A stretch of 64,000 nt of DNA from Mitsuokella sp047974105. Lineage in GTDB: Bacteria > Bacillota > Negativicutes > Selenomonadales > Selenomonadaceae. The notes below the pieces were generated by a model, which ran no database searches, was not told the origin of the DNA, and saw only the letters and a program-made list of their open reading frames with translations. The DNA is taken from NCBI RefSeq assembly GCF_047974105.1, contig NZ_JBHYRS010000005.1, positions 1-64,000 on the forward strand, given 5' to 3'. Each line of letters begins with the position of its first letter. Position 1 is the stretch's first letter. The position numbers and the translations under genes were made by a program. Of the stretch, positions 33,042 to 41,929 are shown one piece after another.

Positions 33042-35162
33042 TCAGAAGGAGATGATCGGGGTTTCGTTGACTACAACTTCGCCATCAGCAGCTTTCTTCA
33101 TCTGCGGATAGTCGGCGCTGTTCGTGACGGCCAGGATGATCGTATCCTTGTAGCCGGCAGCCTTGATGGCATCGCGGCTGAAGCCGATGAGTTCGTCGCC
33201 AGCCTTGACTTTTGCACCCTGTTTTGTCAGGCAGCGGAAGCCCTTGCCGCCCATCTTGACCGTATCGAGGCCAATATGGATGAGGATTTCAGCGCCGTTC
33301 GTCAGGCGCAGGCCGATGGCATGATAGGAACCTTCCATGATCATGGTGACTTCGCCGTCTGCCGGAGCTACGACCATTTCCGTCGTCGGCTCGATGGCAA
33401 CGCCATCACCCATCATCTTCTGGGAGAATACATCATCCGGAACTTCCGTCATGTCGATGAGTTTGCCGGAAGCAAAGGCATTGAGCTTCATCGAAAGATC
33501 CGTCTTGACGGGTTCACTCGGGTTGGCAGCAGCTTTCGCTTCTACCGGAACATCGGCGATATCGCCTTTAAGGAGAGCATCGAAGTAGCTGCGGACATTC
33601 GGCACAGAGAGGCCGACGATGACCTGGATGGCATGGCCGTTCTTAACAAGGCCAAAGGCACCGGCCTTCGTGAACTTGCTGGCTGCAGCGACTTTATCAG
33701 GATCTGCGACCGTGACGCGCAGACGCGTTGCACAGTTCGTGACTTCTTTGATGTTGGACGGGCCGCCGAGGTTATCGAGGAAGACCTGAGCTTTGAGGGC
33801 TTCCGGATTATTGGCAAGACCTTTCTTTTCCATTTCTTTCTTGGCCTTGTACTCGGCTTTCGTGAAGAGCTTATCCTCTTCATCGTCATCCGTGCGGCCC
33901 GGCGTCTTATAGTCGTTCTTGAGAATGAGATAACGGAATACGAAGAAGTAAATTGCGGTGAAGCAGAGGCCTACGACAATCTGCATGATGTAGGTGCCTG
34001 CATGATATTTGAAGAGTGGAATCCAGTTCTGGACGAAGCAGTCGATGAGGCCGCCGCCAAAGTTACCGGAAAGACCGAAGAAGTACAGCGTTGCGGAAAG
34101 CGTAGCTGCGAGAACGGCATGCACTGCGTAAAGGAGCGGTGCGACAAAGAGGAACGTGAATTCGATTGGTTCGGTGATGCCGCAGAGAACGGCCGTGACC
34201 GTTGCCGGAATCAGGAGCGTTGCGACCTTTTTGCGTTTCTCCGGCTTTGCGCACATATACATGGCAAGAGCAGCACCAGGAAGACCGAAGACCTTAGACA
34301 TACCGTGGAGGGCGAAGCCGCCTTCCGGGAACATTTCTTTCAGCGAATGAGCGCTCGTGGCAAAATCATTGAGGTGCTGGAGCCAGTAAGCCTGGATACC
34401 GCCATCGCAGACAGCCGGACCAAAGATGAACGGCAGATAGATGAAGTGATGCAGACCAGCCGGCAGGAGGATACGTTCGGAGAACGTGTAGCACCAGACA
34501 CCGACGATGCCGCTTGTTTTCAGGAAGAACTGGAACTGTTCAATTGCATGCTGGACAGCCGGCCAAACAAAGCAGAAGAGCAGTGCCATCGGGATCATGA
34601 CGGCGAAGCCAACGGCGACGACGAAAGCAGGTCCCTTGAAAATACCGAGCCAATCAGGAATCTCGGTATCGTAGAAGTGGTTGTGCAGCCACGAGGAGCA
34701 GCAGGCGATGAAGATAGCACCGAGCATGCCCATATCGAGGGTCTTGATGTTCGCGATCATCGCGAGGCCCGTGCCGGCACCAGCGGCCTGGCTGTAGTCA
34801 ACTCCGAAGAAGCTGCCGTGCAGCGTCAGGAAACCGGAGATGAAGTAGTTGAAGCACATGTAGATGACGAAGGATTCCATTGCGCAGCGCGCCGGTTCCT
34901 TCTTTGCGAAGCCGATTGGCACCGCAATGGCAAAGAGGATTGGCATCTGGGCGAATACCGTCCAGGCACCCTGTTCTACGACAAACCAGAAATCATACCA
35001 GACGGTGCCTTTATCTGCGATGCTGCCGAGAAGCATGGTGTTCTTGCAGACAATCGAGATGGCGACCGTGAGACCGAAGAATGCGAACAGAATGACCGGC
35101 GTGTACATTGCGCCGCCAAACCGCTGCAATTCCTGCATGACGCGATCTTTCTTGATCGACAT
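33042..35162 (-). CDS. Alpha-glucoside PTS permease, EIICBA (GlvC/MalP-like)
   Basis: Membrane sugar transporter that phosphorylates alpha-glucosides such as maltose during import, 706 residues. EIIC covers about residues 1-435, with ERILLPAGLHHFIYLPFIFGP and PEGGFALHGMSKVFG like the GlvC/MalP/AglA group, and the GITEPIEFTFLF loop. EIIB at about 475-560 has the phospho-Cys in TNCATRLR. EIIA at about 580-700 has the phospho-His in LIHIGLDT. The start MSIKKDR is chosen for AGGGGG at 7 bases. The operon continues into the GH13 glucosidase and HAD phosphatase, and an RpiR regulator lies upstream. Confidence 0.93.
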   Translation of the reverse strand: MSIKKDRVMQELQRFGGAMYTPVILFAFFGLTVAISIVCKNTMLLGSIADKGTVWYDFWFVVEQGAWTVFAQMPILFAIAVPIGFAKKEPARCAMESFVIYMCFNYFISGFLTLHGSFFGVDYSQAAGAGTGLAMIANIKTLDMGMLGAIFIACCSSWLHNHFYDTEIPDWLGIFKGPAFVVAVGFAVMIPMALLFCFVWPAVQHAIEQFQFFLKTSGIVGVWCYTFSERILLPAGLHHFIYLPFIFGPAVCDGGIQAYWLQHLNDFATSAHSLKEMFPEGGFALHGMSKVFGLPGAALAMYMCAKPEKRKKVATLLIPATVTAVLCGITEPIEFTFLFVAPLLYAVHAVLAATLSATLYFFGLSGNFGGGLIDCFVQNWIPLFKYHAGTYIMQIVVGLCFTAIYFFVFRYLILKNDYKTPGRTDDDEEDKLFTKAEYKAKKEMEKKGLANNPEALKAQVFLDNLGGPSNIKEVTNCATRLRVTVADPDKVAAASKFTKAGAFGLVKNGHAIQVIVGLSVPNVRSYFDALLKGDIADVPVEAKAAANPSEPVKTDLSMKLNAFASGKLIDMTEVPDDVFSQKMMGDGVAIEPTTEMVVAPADGEVTMIMEGSYHAIGLRLTNGAEILIHIGLDTVKMGGKGFRCLTKQGAKVKAGDELIGFSRDAIKAAGYKDTIILAVTNSADYPQMKKAADGEVVVNETPIISF

Positions 35163-35253
35163 GTTCATTCCCCCTAAATCTTCATTACCCTTACATATAA
35201 TAACGTTTGAAAACCCTGCCGCCTCGATTCGTTTCTTATCGATTTGGCTTGTC

Positions 35254-35296
35254 ATCCAGAGGGAGGATTGCAATCCCCCGATCCATCTCTCTGGAT
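35254..35296. promoter_or_regulatory. Dyad upstream of the alpha-glucoside PTS gene
   Basis: A perfect GGATTGCAATCC palindrome (35265-35276) lies inside a wider ATCCAGAG / CTCTGGAT inverted repeat. It sits between the RpiR gene terminator and the PTS gene, a likely operator or leader structure. Confidence 0.5.
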
Positions 35297-35316
35297 TCCC
35301 TGTGACTAAAGAATAC

Positions 35317-35354
35317 TAAAAAAAGCCCGCGAACGCAATAGTTTCGCGGGTTTC
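35317..35354 (-). terminator. Terminator of the RpiR gene
   Basis: GAAACCCGCGAA / TTCGCGGGC stem followed by seven T on the minus strand. This separates the regulator from the PTS transcript. Confidence 0.85.
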
Positions 35355-35452
35355 AGGCACATTGCCCCTGTCGTGTACCATGGTACATTTCGCGTATTTT
35401 GATACATGCAAGGCATGGCAAGGGTTCAAGGGCTTTTATTGTTTCTATTCGT

Positions 35453-36247
35453 TTATATTGTTGATTGAATGTTTTTCTGTTTCAGGCGATGCACGTACAT
35501 GCGGTATCTGACATACCAGACTTCGATGAGCATGAAGTACGGCATCATGGACTTAAACGAAATATGTTTGCCGTCATCGGCATCGTAGAGCTGGAACTCG
35601 GCTGGCGATATGTATAGATTGACCGTCGAAAGGCTTGCCAGCGTGTTGTCGTGCAGCTTTGTGATGGAAATCAGCGGGATGTCACGAAGCTGGAGCTCGC
35701 GTGCGACCTCGACGACGGTCGGCGTTTCGCCCGACAGGGAAATCACGATGAAAATATCATCCTTCGTCGCCGTCTCGAGGGCCGAATAGAATTCTTCACG
35801 TGCCGGAATCTCGCAGATGAAAACGTGGTCGTAGAAAAACAGGCGCTTTAGCTCCTGCAGGACATTGGCCTGCACGTATCCCGAAGCAAAGGCAAAGACG
35901 CGGTTGGCCTCATGCATGAGACGGCTCGCACTGTCGAAATTGCGCTTGAATATTTTTTCACCGGTTTTCAGATAAAACGTTTTGAGGTCTTCCACAACAT
36001 CGGTATTGTAATGCGGCTGTTCCGGCTCCTCCATCTTGAGTACGGCTTTTAGCTCGCCAAAACCGTCAAGACCGAGTTTCTGCGCAAAGCGCACAATCGT
36101 CGTGCTCGAGACACAGCAGGCCTTCGCGAGTTCATGAATGGAAATATGGCGCGCAGCATCCCTGTGCTGCAGGATGTATTTCCAGATGACCATGTCCGTA
36201 TCATTGAGATCCTGACGATGGGTGTTGATGAGTTCATCAAGTCGCAT
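35453..36247 (-). CDS. RpiR/MurR-family regulator of the alpha-glucoside genes
   Basis: 264-residue regulator. The N-terminal HTH_6 domain (ISIHELAKACCVSSTTIVRFAQKLGLDGFGELKAVL) binds DNA, and the SIS domain (about residues 110-240; FAFASGYVQANVLQ and IVISLSGETPTVVEVA) binds a phosphosugar. GlvR/MalR proteins next to GlvC-type PTS genes belong to this family, so it probably senses an alpha-glucoside 6-phosphate. Own promoter at 36293-36321; GGGGG precedes the ATG. Confidence 0.88.
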   Translation of the reverse strand: MRLDELINTHRQDLNDTDMVIWKYILQHRDAARHISIHELAKACCVSSTTIVRFAQKLGLDGFGELKAVLKMEEPEQPHYNTDVVEDLKTFYLKTGEKIFKRNFDSASRLMHEANRVFAFASGYVQANVLQELKRLFFYDHVFICEIPAREEFYSALETATKDDIFIVISLSGETPTVVEVARELQLRDIPLISITKLHDNTLASLSTVNLYISPAEFQLYDADDGKHISFKSMMPYFMLIEVWYVRYRMYVHRLKQKNIQSTI

Positions 36248-36292
36248 GCTCTATTCCCCCTAAGAGTACTTTCTTATTTCCCTATTCCCTAA

Positions 36293-36321
36293 ATGATACC
36301 ATCTGCAGGGAAAGCCGACAA
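36293..36321 (-). promoter_or_regulatory. Promoter of the RpiR gene
   Basis: TTGTCG and TATCAT on the minus strand, 17-base spacer. Confidence 0.55.
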
Positions 36322-36353
36322 GGTGTTCGCCTAGAGATATTTTTTGAAGGCAA

Positions 36354-37295
36354 TCAGAACATGCCGAGTGTCTTCAGCACAAAGACCCAGCCAAAAATCG
36401 TGAAGCACGAAAGCCCCGTCGTATAGACGACACAGTTGCCGGCAAGATCCGCATCGCTGCCCATCTGCTGGGCCATGGCAAAGCCGGCGACGGCACACGG
36501 CGTCGCAAAAATCGCCATGAGCGTCACGAGCTCGATGCCGCGGAAGCCGAGGAAAATTGCGAGGCTCAGCATGATGGCCGGCACGATGAGGAGGCGGCCG
36601 CAGATACAGCCAATGAGCTGCGGCAGATGCTCATGGTACGTACCAGCCTTGAACGAAGCACCGAGGATAATCAGGGCAATCGGCGTCGTTGCCGCGGCAA
36701 TCTGGCTGATTGGCTTCAGGATGACCTTGGGCAGAGGAATACCGAGCAGCAGGAGCGCGAAACCGAGAATAGCACCGAGAATCATCGGATTCTTAAGCAC
36801 ATTCCTGAGAATGCCCCAAACGTCAAAATGACCGCCGCGGAACGTCTCGAGAATAAAAACGGAAATGATATTGTACATCGGCACAATGATGGCAATCATC
36901 ATCGTCGGAATGGCCAGCTGGTCGTCGCCGAAGATGTTGCTGATGATTGGAATGCCCATGATGACAAAGTTGCTGCGGAAAATGGCCTGAATCATCGCCC
37001 CGCGGCGTTTATTCGACTTTTCAATCAGGCAAATGACGATGCCACCGATAATGGCCGACGCGAGGACGCCGAGGGCACCGAATAAAATCAGATGCGGCTT
37101 AAACGTCTCGGCAATATCCGTGGTGTAGATGTTGTAAAACATCATGAAGAAGAAGAAAATCTTAAAGACCATGCGGTTGACGTGCGCGAGTTCCAGCTCC
37201 GTCAATAATTTCATCTTTTTGACAGCTACACCAATGAGCATCAGGAAGAACAAAGGAATGACCGCACCAATCGCCACGATCAAATTGCTTATCAT
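36354..37295 (-). CDS. AEC (auxin efflux carrier) family transporter
   Basis: Inner-membrane carrier of 313 residues with 10 TM helices in two inverted halves. Features include the SNFVIMGIPIISNIFG crossover segment in the first half and TPCAVAGFAMAQQMGSDADLAG in the second. Bacterial members move organic acids such as malate, malonate or lactate, but the substrate here cannot be told. It stands alone between the RpiR gene and the trk operon; no regulator or enzyme gene gives context. Confidence 0.88.
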   Translation of the reverse strand: MISNLIVAIGAVIPLFFLMLIGVAVKKMKLLTELELAHVNRMVFKIFFFFMMFYNIYTTDIAETFKPHLILFGALGVLASAIIGGIVICLIEKSNKRRGAMIQAIFRSNFVIMGIPIISNIFGDDQLAIPTMMIAIIVPMYNIISVFILETFRGGHFDVWGILRNVLKNPMILGAILGFALLLLGIPLPKVILKPISQIAAATTPIALIILGASFKAGTYHEHLPQLIGCICGRLLIVPAIMLSLAIFLGFRGIELVTLMAIFATPCAVAGFAMAQQMGSDADLAGNCVVYTTGLSCFTIFGWVFVLKTLGMF

Positions 37296-37375
37296 AGGAT
37301 TCCCAGCTTTCTTTCAATAAATAAATCCAATACTTAATTCATCCATAAAACAGAGTTATGGTTTCAGTATAACAC

Positions 37376-37415
37376 AAAAGGGAGCATCTGTGTAAAATGT
37401 CACAGATGCTCCCTT
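37376..37415. terminator. Terminator of the trk operon
   Basis: AAAGGGAGCATCTGTG and CACAGATGCTCCCTTT around an 8-base loop, 15 bases past the trkH stop. Confidence 0.88.
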
Positions 37416-37430
37416 TGCATATGAAAATTC

Positions 37431-38882
37431 TTACCAGCGATGGCGAAGTTTCCAGAATTCAGGGCTCAGCATGACGAGCAAAGTGAAGAGCTCGAGGCGG
37501 CCTAAGAGCATTTCCACGCAGAGAATGCTCTTCGTGAAGTCCGACAGCCCCGCAAAGGTGCAGGTCGCGCCCGCAATGCCAAAGGCCGGACCGACGTTGC
37601 CGAGTGCCGTAACGCTGATGCCGATGGCGTCAAATGCCTCGATGCCGTCAAAAGTCAAAAGCAGCGCCCATAAGACAATGCAGAAGATGTAAAGAAAGAA
37701 GAACTGTCCGACGCGCAGCAGAATATCGTTTCCTACTTCTACGCCGTTCATGCGCGCGCGGATGACGCGGCGCGGGCTGAGCTTTTGATGCACGACGGCC
37801 CAGGCACTCTTCACGAGCAGCACGACGCGCGAAATTTTGACGCCGCTGGCCGTCGACCCTGCACAGCCGCCGCCAATCATCAGCATCATCAAGATGCCCT
37901 TTGAAAAAGCCGGCCACTGGTCAAAATCAGCCGAGACAAAGCCCGTGGTCGACAAAGAGCCCACCTGGAAACTCGCATAGCGGAAGGCCTCAGAGGGCGT
38001 CATGCCCATTGCAGCGACAAGATTCCAGGTGATAAAAAGCATCGCTGCCGCGAGGATGCCGAGATACGCCTTGAACTCCGTATTGCGCCAAAGAACGTGC
38101 GGCCCCTTCTTCCAGACGCGGTAGTAAAGGCCGAAGTTGCCGCCCGCAAGAATCATGAAAAAAGTCATCCAGCTCTCGAGAGCCGGATTGTCAAAATGCA
38201 TGGCATTGTCATCATAGAGCGAGAATCCCCCCGTGCCGAGCGTGCTCATAGCATGCGCGATGGCATCGAGGAATGTGAGCCCGCAGCCCAGATAGATGAT
38301 GCAGGCCGCCGTCGTGAAGACCATGTACATGACAAAAAGAGAGCGCGTCATCTCGCGCAGGCGCGGCAGCACGCGGTCACGCGTCGGCCCCGTCGTCTCC
38401 GCGTTGTACATGTAAATCGTGCTCTGGCCGGCCTGCGGCAGCAGCGCGATGAAAATGACGATAATGCCGAGTCCGCCGAACCAATGTGTCATCATGCGCC
38501 AAAACAAAATGCTGAAAGGCTGCGACTCGATGCTCGTCATAACCGTCGCACCCGTACCCGTAAAGCCCGAAATACTCTCGAAAAGGCCGTCAAGAAAGCC
38601 GAGCGAACCGCTCAAAAGATACGGCAGCATGCCTAAAAAAGTCGCGAGCATCCAGCCAAGCCCCGTGATGGCCGCACCCTCGCGCATCGTCAGCTGCTCA
38701 TTTCCCGACCTGCCCTGTACGCGCAGCGCTGCGCCGATGAGCACGCAAATGAGGATGGACACGGCAAAAGCCGGTGCACTTGCCTCCTGACCGTAAACAG
38801 CCATCAAAAAAGGAATCATCAGGATGACAGCTTCTGCTGAAACAAGCCGTCCGAGTACATAATAGATGATATTCCAGTTCAC
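37431..38882 (-). CDS. trkH: Trk/Ktr potassium transporter membrane subunit, first paralogue
   Basis: Inner-membrane K+-conducting subunit, 483 residues. Four pore loops each keep the selectivity-filter Gly: SGFTGTGATV, STLGTGGFSL, GSLSTTGFVS and TALGNVGPAF. It works with the cytoplasmic TrkA ring encoded two genes upstream. The start is GTG with AAGGGGGG upstream; no ATG is nearby. It follows the second trkH by 30 bases. The filter sequences are closer to classical TrkH than those of its neighbour. Confidence 0.92.
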   Translation of the reverse strand: MNWNIIYYVLGRLVSAEAVILMIPFLMAVYGQEASAPAFAVSILICVLIGAALRVQGRSGNEQLTMREGAAITGLGWMLATFLGMLPYLLSGSLGFLDGLFESISGFTGTGATVMTSIESQPFSILFWRMMTHWFGGLGIIVIFIALLPQAGQSTIYMYNAETTGPTRDRVLPRLREMTRSLFVMYMVFTTAACIIYLGCGLTFLDAIAHAMSTLGTGGFSLYDDNAMHFDNPALESWMTFFMILAGGNFGLYYRVWKKGPHVLWRNTEFKAYLGILAAAMLFITWNLVAAMGMTPSEAFRYASFQVGSLSTTGFVSADFDQWPAFSKGILMMLMIGGGCAGSTASGVKISRVVLLVKSAWAVVHQKLSPRRVIRARMNGVEVGNDILLRVGQFFFLYIFCIVLWALLLTFDGIEAFDAIGISVTALGNVGPAFGIAGATCTFAGLSDFTKSILCVEMLLGRLELFTLLVMLSPEFWKLRHRW

Positions 38883-38912
38883 GCTGTCACCCCCCTTATC
38901 CGTAAAATACGC

Positions 38913-40391
38913 TTACCAATGCCGTCCCAGCGAGCGGATGCCGCCATCGAGCAGCACAAAGAATGAAAAAATCTCAATGCGGCCGATGATCATGATGAAC
39001 GAGCAGAAAAGCTCGAGCCAGGCAGGCGCCGCAGAGAAATCCGCTATGCCGAAGAGGTCCGCCGTCGAACCCGCGCTCGTCAGGCAGCCTGCGGCCACGC
39101 CCATGGCCTGCATGAGACTCATGCCCGCCAGCGAGATGACCAGGGAAGACACGATGAACAGGCTCATGAACAGAAAAAAGAACGTCAGGATGCGCCCGAC
39201 AATTTTCATCGGCACGGGCAGTCCATCGATCTTGATGCTCACGACCATGTGCGGGTGCAGGGTATGGCGCACTTCCGTCACGGCCATGCGCATGAGCACC
39301 AGAAGCCTCATGGCCTTGAGGCCGCCGCCCGCCGAACCGATACAGCCGCCGACAAAGACGAGTGCAAAGAGCAGCAGGCGCGAAAAATCCGGCCAGTCCC
39401 AGCACGGCGCCGAGACAAAGCCGCTGGTCGACAAAAAGGACATGGTCTGAAAAAAGCCGTAGCGCAGACTGTCTGAAATATTGTAAACACCAGTACGGCA
39501 GAGGTTCCAGGCAATGAGGCCGCCGCTTGCTAAGAGCAGCGCCGTATAAGCCTGCAGCTCCGTATCGCGGAGCATCAGGCGAAAACTCAGCCTGTCCCAG
39601 GCCTTCCAGCAAAGCAGGGGATTGAGGCCAGCCATGAACATCGAAATGCCCGCAGCCAGTTCCAGATTGGGACTGTCGTAGGCCACAAAGGCCGTCGTCT
39701 CAGCCGAACCGCTTGAAGATAGCGTCACCATGGCCCGCGTCAGCGCCGAAAACGGCTCCAGCCCGGCCAAAAGATACAGGAAGAACGACAGGGCCGTCAG
39801 ACTCGCGTAAACGCCAAAGCCCTGCCGCGCCGATTCTGCCATCTTGTGCCAGACAGGACTGAAAAAAATACTTTGCCGCGCCGAGAGCGTCAGGCCAAAG
39901 CAGCCGCTGACCTGCGGCAGCACGGTGGAAAGGATGATGATGAAATTGAGACCGCCCAGCCAGTTCATGATGCTGTGCCAGAGAATCATGCTTGGCAGCA
40001 TATCTGGCCGCGCATAATCAAGGCACGAAAGCCCCGTCGTCGTGATGGCGGCCGCGCTTTCAAAAAAAGCATCGACGGGATGGGGCAAAATACCCGACAG
40101 CACATACGGCATCATGCCCAGCATGGAAAGCAGCGGCCAGACCAGCACCATGAAAAGGGCACCTTCCCAGACATTGATTTGTCTTTTATGGTCGCGGCCC
40201 AGCCAGATAAAGCCAAGTCCCAGCATCATGGACAGGACAGCCGGCACCAGATAAATCCAGTATTTCCCTTCCTGCCCGAGCAGGCTGTCAGCCATGGGCG
40301 CAAACATAGAGAGCCCGATGATTTCGGACACGCCGCCCATGAGCAGCCAGAAGATATCGAGCTGCCGACTGCTCTGCCTCAACTTCAACAT
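38913..40391 (-). CDS. trkH: Trk/Ktr potassium transporter membrane subunit, second paralogue
   Basis: 492-residue paralogue of the adjoining trkH, sharing only general layout. The four filter loops are AAITTTGLSC, TLSSSGSAETT, SFLSTSGFVSAP and GCLTSAGSTAD; the second and fourth differ from the usual TGG and GNxGP patterns. Altered filter loops could change ion selectivity (K+ versus Na+) or conductance. It lies between trkA and the first trkH, so a single TrkA may serve two pores. GAGTC-like ribosome site is weak. Confidence 0.88.
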   Translation of the reverse strand: MLKLRQSSRQLDIFWLLMGGVSEIIGLSMFAPMADSLLGQEGKYWIYLVPAVLSMMLGLGFIWLGRDHKRQINVWEGALFMVLVWPLLSMLGMMPYVLSGILPHPVDAFFESAAAITTTGLSCLDYARPDMLPSMILWHSIMNWLGGLNFIIILSTVLPQVSGCFGLTLSARQSIFFSPVWHKMAESARQGFGVYASLTALSFFLYLLAGLEPFSALTRAMVTLSSSGSAETTAFVAYDSPNLELAAGISMFMAGLNPLLCWKAWDRLSFRLMLRDTELQAYTALLLASGGLIAWNLCRTGVYNISDSLRYGFFQTMSFLSTSGFVSAPCWDWPDFSRLLLFALVFVGGCIGSAGGGLKAMRLLVLMRMAVTEVRHTLHPHMVVSIKIDGLPVPMKIVGRILTFFFLFMSLFIVSSLVISLAGMSLMQAMGVAAGCLTSAGSTADLFGIADFSAAPAWLELFCSFIMIIGRIEIFSFFVLLDGGIRSLGRHW

Positions 40392-40410
40392 GGACTCTTC
40401 CTCCGCCTTC

Positions 40411-41763
40411 TCATTCTTTGCCCTTAAAATACTTCATGACCTTTTTCGAAAACTGTGTCTGGATAAAGAGAATCGTACGGTCCCCAGGCTGCAGGACCGT
40501 AGAACCATTTGGAATGACGGCTTCGCCATCGCGCACATAGGCGCAGACGAGACATTCGCGCGGCAGCTTGGCCGCCATCAAAGGCTTGCCCGCCACGGGT
40601 GCGCCTTCCTGCACAATGACTTCGACGGCCTCGGCCTTCGCGCCTTCGAGCAGCGAGACCGAAACGACGCCGCCGCGTCTGGCAAAGGCCAGGACCTCAC
40701 TTGCAGACAGCAGGCGTGCCGACAGAACGATATCGACGCCGACTTTCTCCATGAGCTCGACGTATTCATTGCGCGCAACGCGCACGACGGTCTTGGTCTT
40801 ATTATGCGACATATGGCGGGCCAAGAGAGCCAGCATCAGATTGAGCTTATCATCCTCTGTCAGGCAGACGACGACATCGGCCTCAGCCACGCCCTCTTCC
40901 GTCAAAAGGTCGATATCCGTGCCGTCCCCGCAGATGGCAATGCCGTCGACGAGTTTATCGGCCATGAGGCGGCAGCGGTCCGGATCTTTATCGATGACCT
41001 TGACGCGCACGCCCTGCTTTTCGAGCATCGGCGCCAGAGCGCGGCCGGCTCTCCCCGCCCCGATGATGATGACGCGGTGCAGTTTGCGCGCATCGCGCTG
41101 CACGAAGGTCTGACTGAATTTCTCGATTTCCTCCGGAATGCCGATGAAATACGCATTGTCATGCGGCAGCAGGCAGTCATCGCCGTGCGGGATGATCATG
41201 CGGTGATCGCGAAAAATCATGCCCGCGAGCACGCCCTTCGGGAAATCAATATCCTTGAAGGGAATGCCAGCCAGCGGCGATGAACGCCGGACCTTCGTCT
41301 CGAACAGGCGGATCTTGCCATGGGCAAAATCTTCGACATCGAGTGCGGCCGGCGTCATGAGAATGCGGTTGATTTCATTGGCCGTAATGAGCTCCGGATT
41401 GAGCATGAGGTCGATATCAAAATTTTCCTTGAGATAATCCTTTGCTTCACTCATGAACTGCATATCGCGGATGCGCGCAATTGTGTGCTTGATGCCGTGT
41501 TTTTTCGCAAGGATGCAGGCCACCATGTTGACTTCATCACTGGCCGTCACGGCAATCAGGATATCCGAGCCGCGAATGTCAGGATCATTCATCGTGATAG
41601 GGCTTGCACCGTTGGCAAAGATAGTCAGTACATCGAGGGTATTCTTGACTGCCTCAAGCTGGCTTTCATCGTGGTCGATGACAGTCACATCAAACTGTTC
41701 CTTAGAAAGCAGCGAAGCAATGCTGTACCCGAGCTTGCCGGCTCCTACTACAACGATACGCAA
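40411..41763 (-). CDS. trkA: Trk potassium transporter NAD-binding subunit
   Basis: Cytoplasmic gating protein of TrkH, 450 residues with two RCK units. Each has a Rossmann N-lobe (VVVGAGKLGYSIASLL at the start; VIIIGAGRAGRALAPML near residue 230) and a C-lobe (about 135-220 and 365-450). NAD(H)/ATP control gating; in many Firmicutes the RCK_C lobe also binds c-di-AMP, whose hydrolase GdpP is encoded at 51.5-53.5 kb. The start is TTG with GGAGG at 8 bases. First gene of trkA-trkH-trkH. Confidence 0.94.
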   Translation of the reverse strand: MRIVVVGAGKLGYSIASLLSKEQFDVTVIDHDESQLEAVKNTLDVLTIFANGASPITMNDPDIRGSDILIAVTASDEVNMVACILAKKHGIKHTIARIRDMQFMSEAKDYLKENFDIDLMLNPELITANEINRILMTPAALDVEDFAHGKIRLFETKVRRSSPLAGIPFKDIDFPKGVLAGMIFRDHRMIIPHGDDCLLPHDNAYFIGIPEEIEKFSQTFVQRDARKLHRVIIIGAGRAGRALAPMLEKQGVRVKVIDKDPDRCRLMADKLVDGIAICGDGTDIDLLTEEGVAEADVVVCLTEDDKLNLMLALLARHMSHNKTKTVVRVARNEYVELMEKVGVDIVLSARLLSASEVLAFARRGGVVSVSLLEGAKAEAVEVIVQEGAPVAGKPLMAAKLPRECLVCAYVRDGEAVIPNGSTVLQPGDRTILFIQTQFSKKVMKYFKGKE

Positions 41764-41823
41764 GTTGACGACCTCCCCTGTCCGGACTTTTCTATCGTAA
41801 AAAAATAAGACGTTTTTGCTGTT

Positions 41824-41852
41824 ATTATACCATCTCTGCTATTTGCAAACAA
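41824..41852 (-). promoter_or_regulatory. Promoter of the trk operon
   Basis: TTGTTT and TATAAT on the minus strand, 17-base spacer, 61 bases before trkA. Confidence 0.6.
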
Positions 41853-41864
41853 ATCCGGACACAG

Positions 41865-41896
41865 AAAACGGGCAGGAACCTGATAGCTCCTGCCCG
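41865..41896 (-). terminator. Terminator of cysK
   Basis: CGGGCAGGA / TCCTGCCCG stem followed by TTTT on the minus strand. Confidence 0.85.
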
Positions 41897-41929
41897 AAAT
41901 TGTGTGATTTAAGAGGGATCTGTCTTTGC

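Noticed and set aside
30924..35177. Plus-strand frames of 632 and 781 codons opposite the glucosidase and PTS genes
   Set aside because: Shadows of well-identified genes; no start signals and no recognisable domains.
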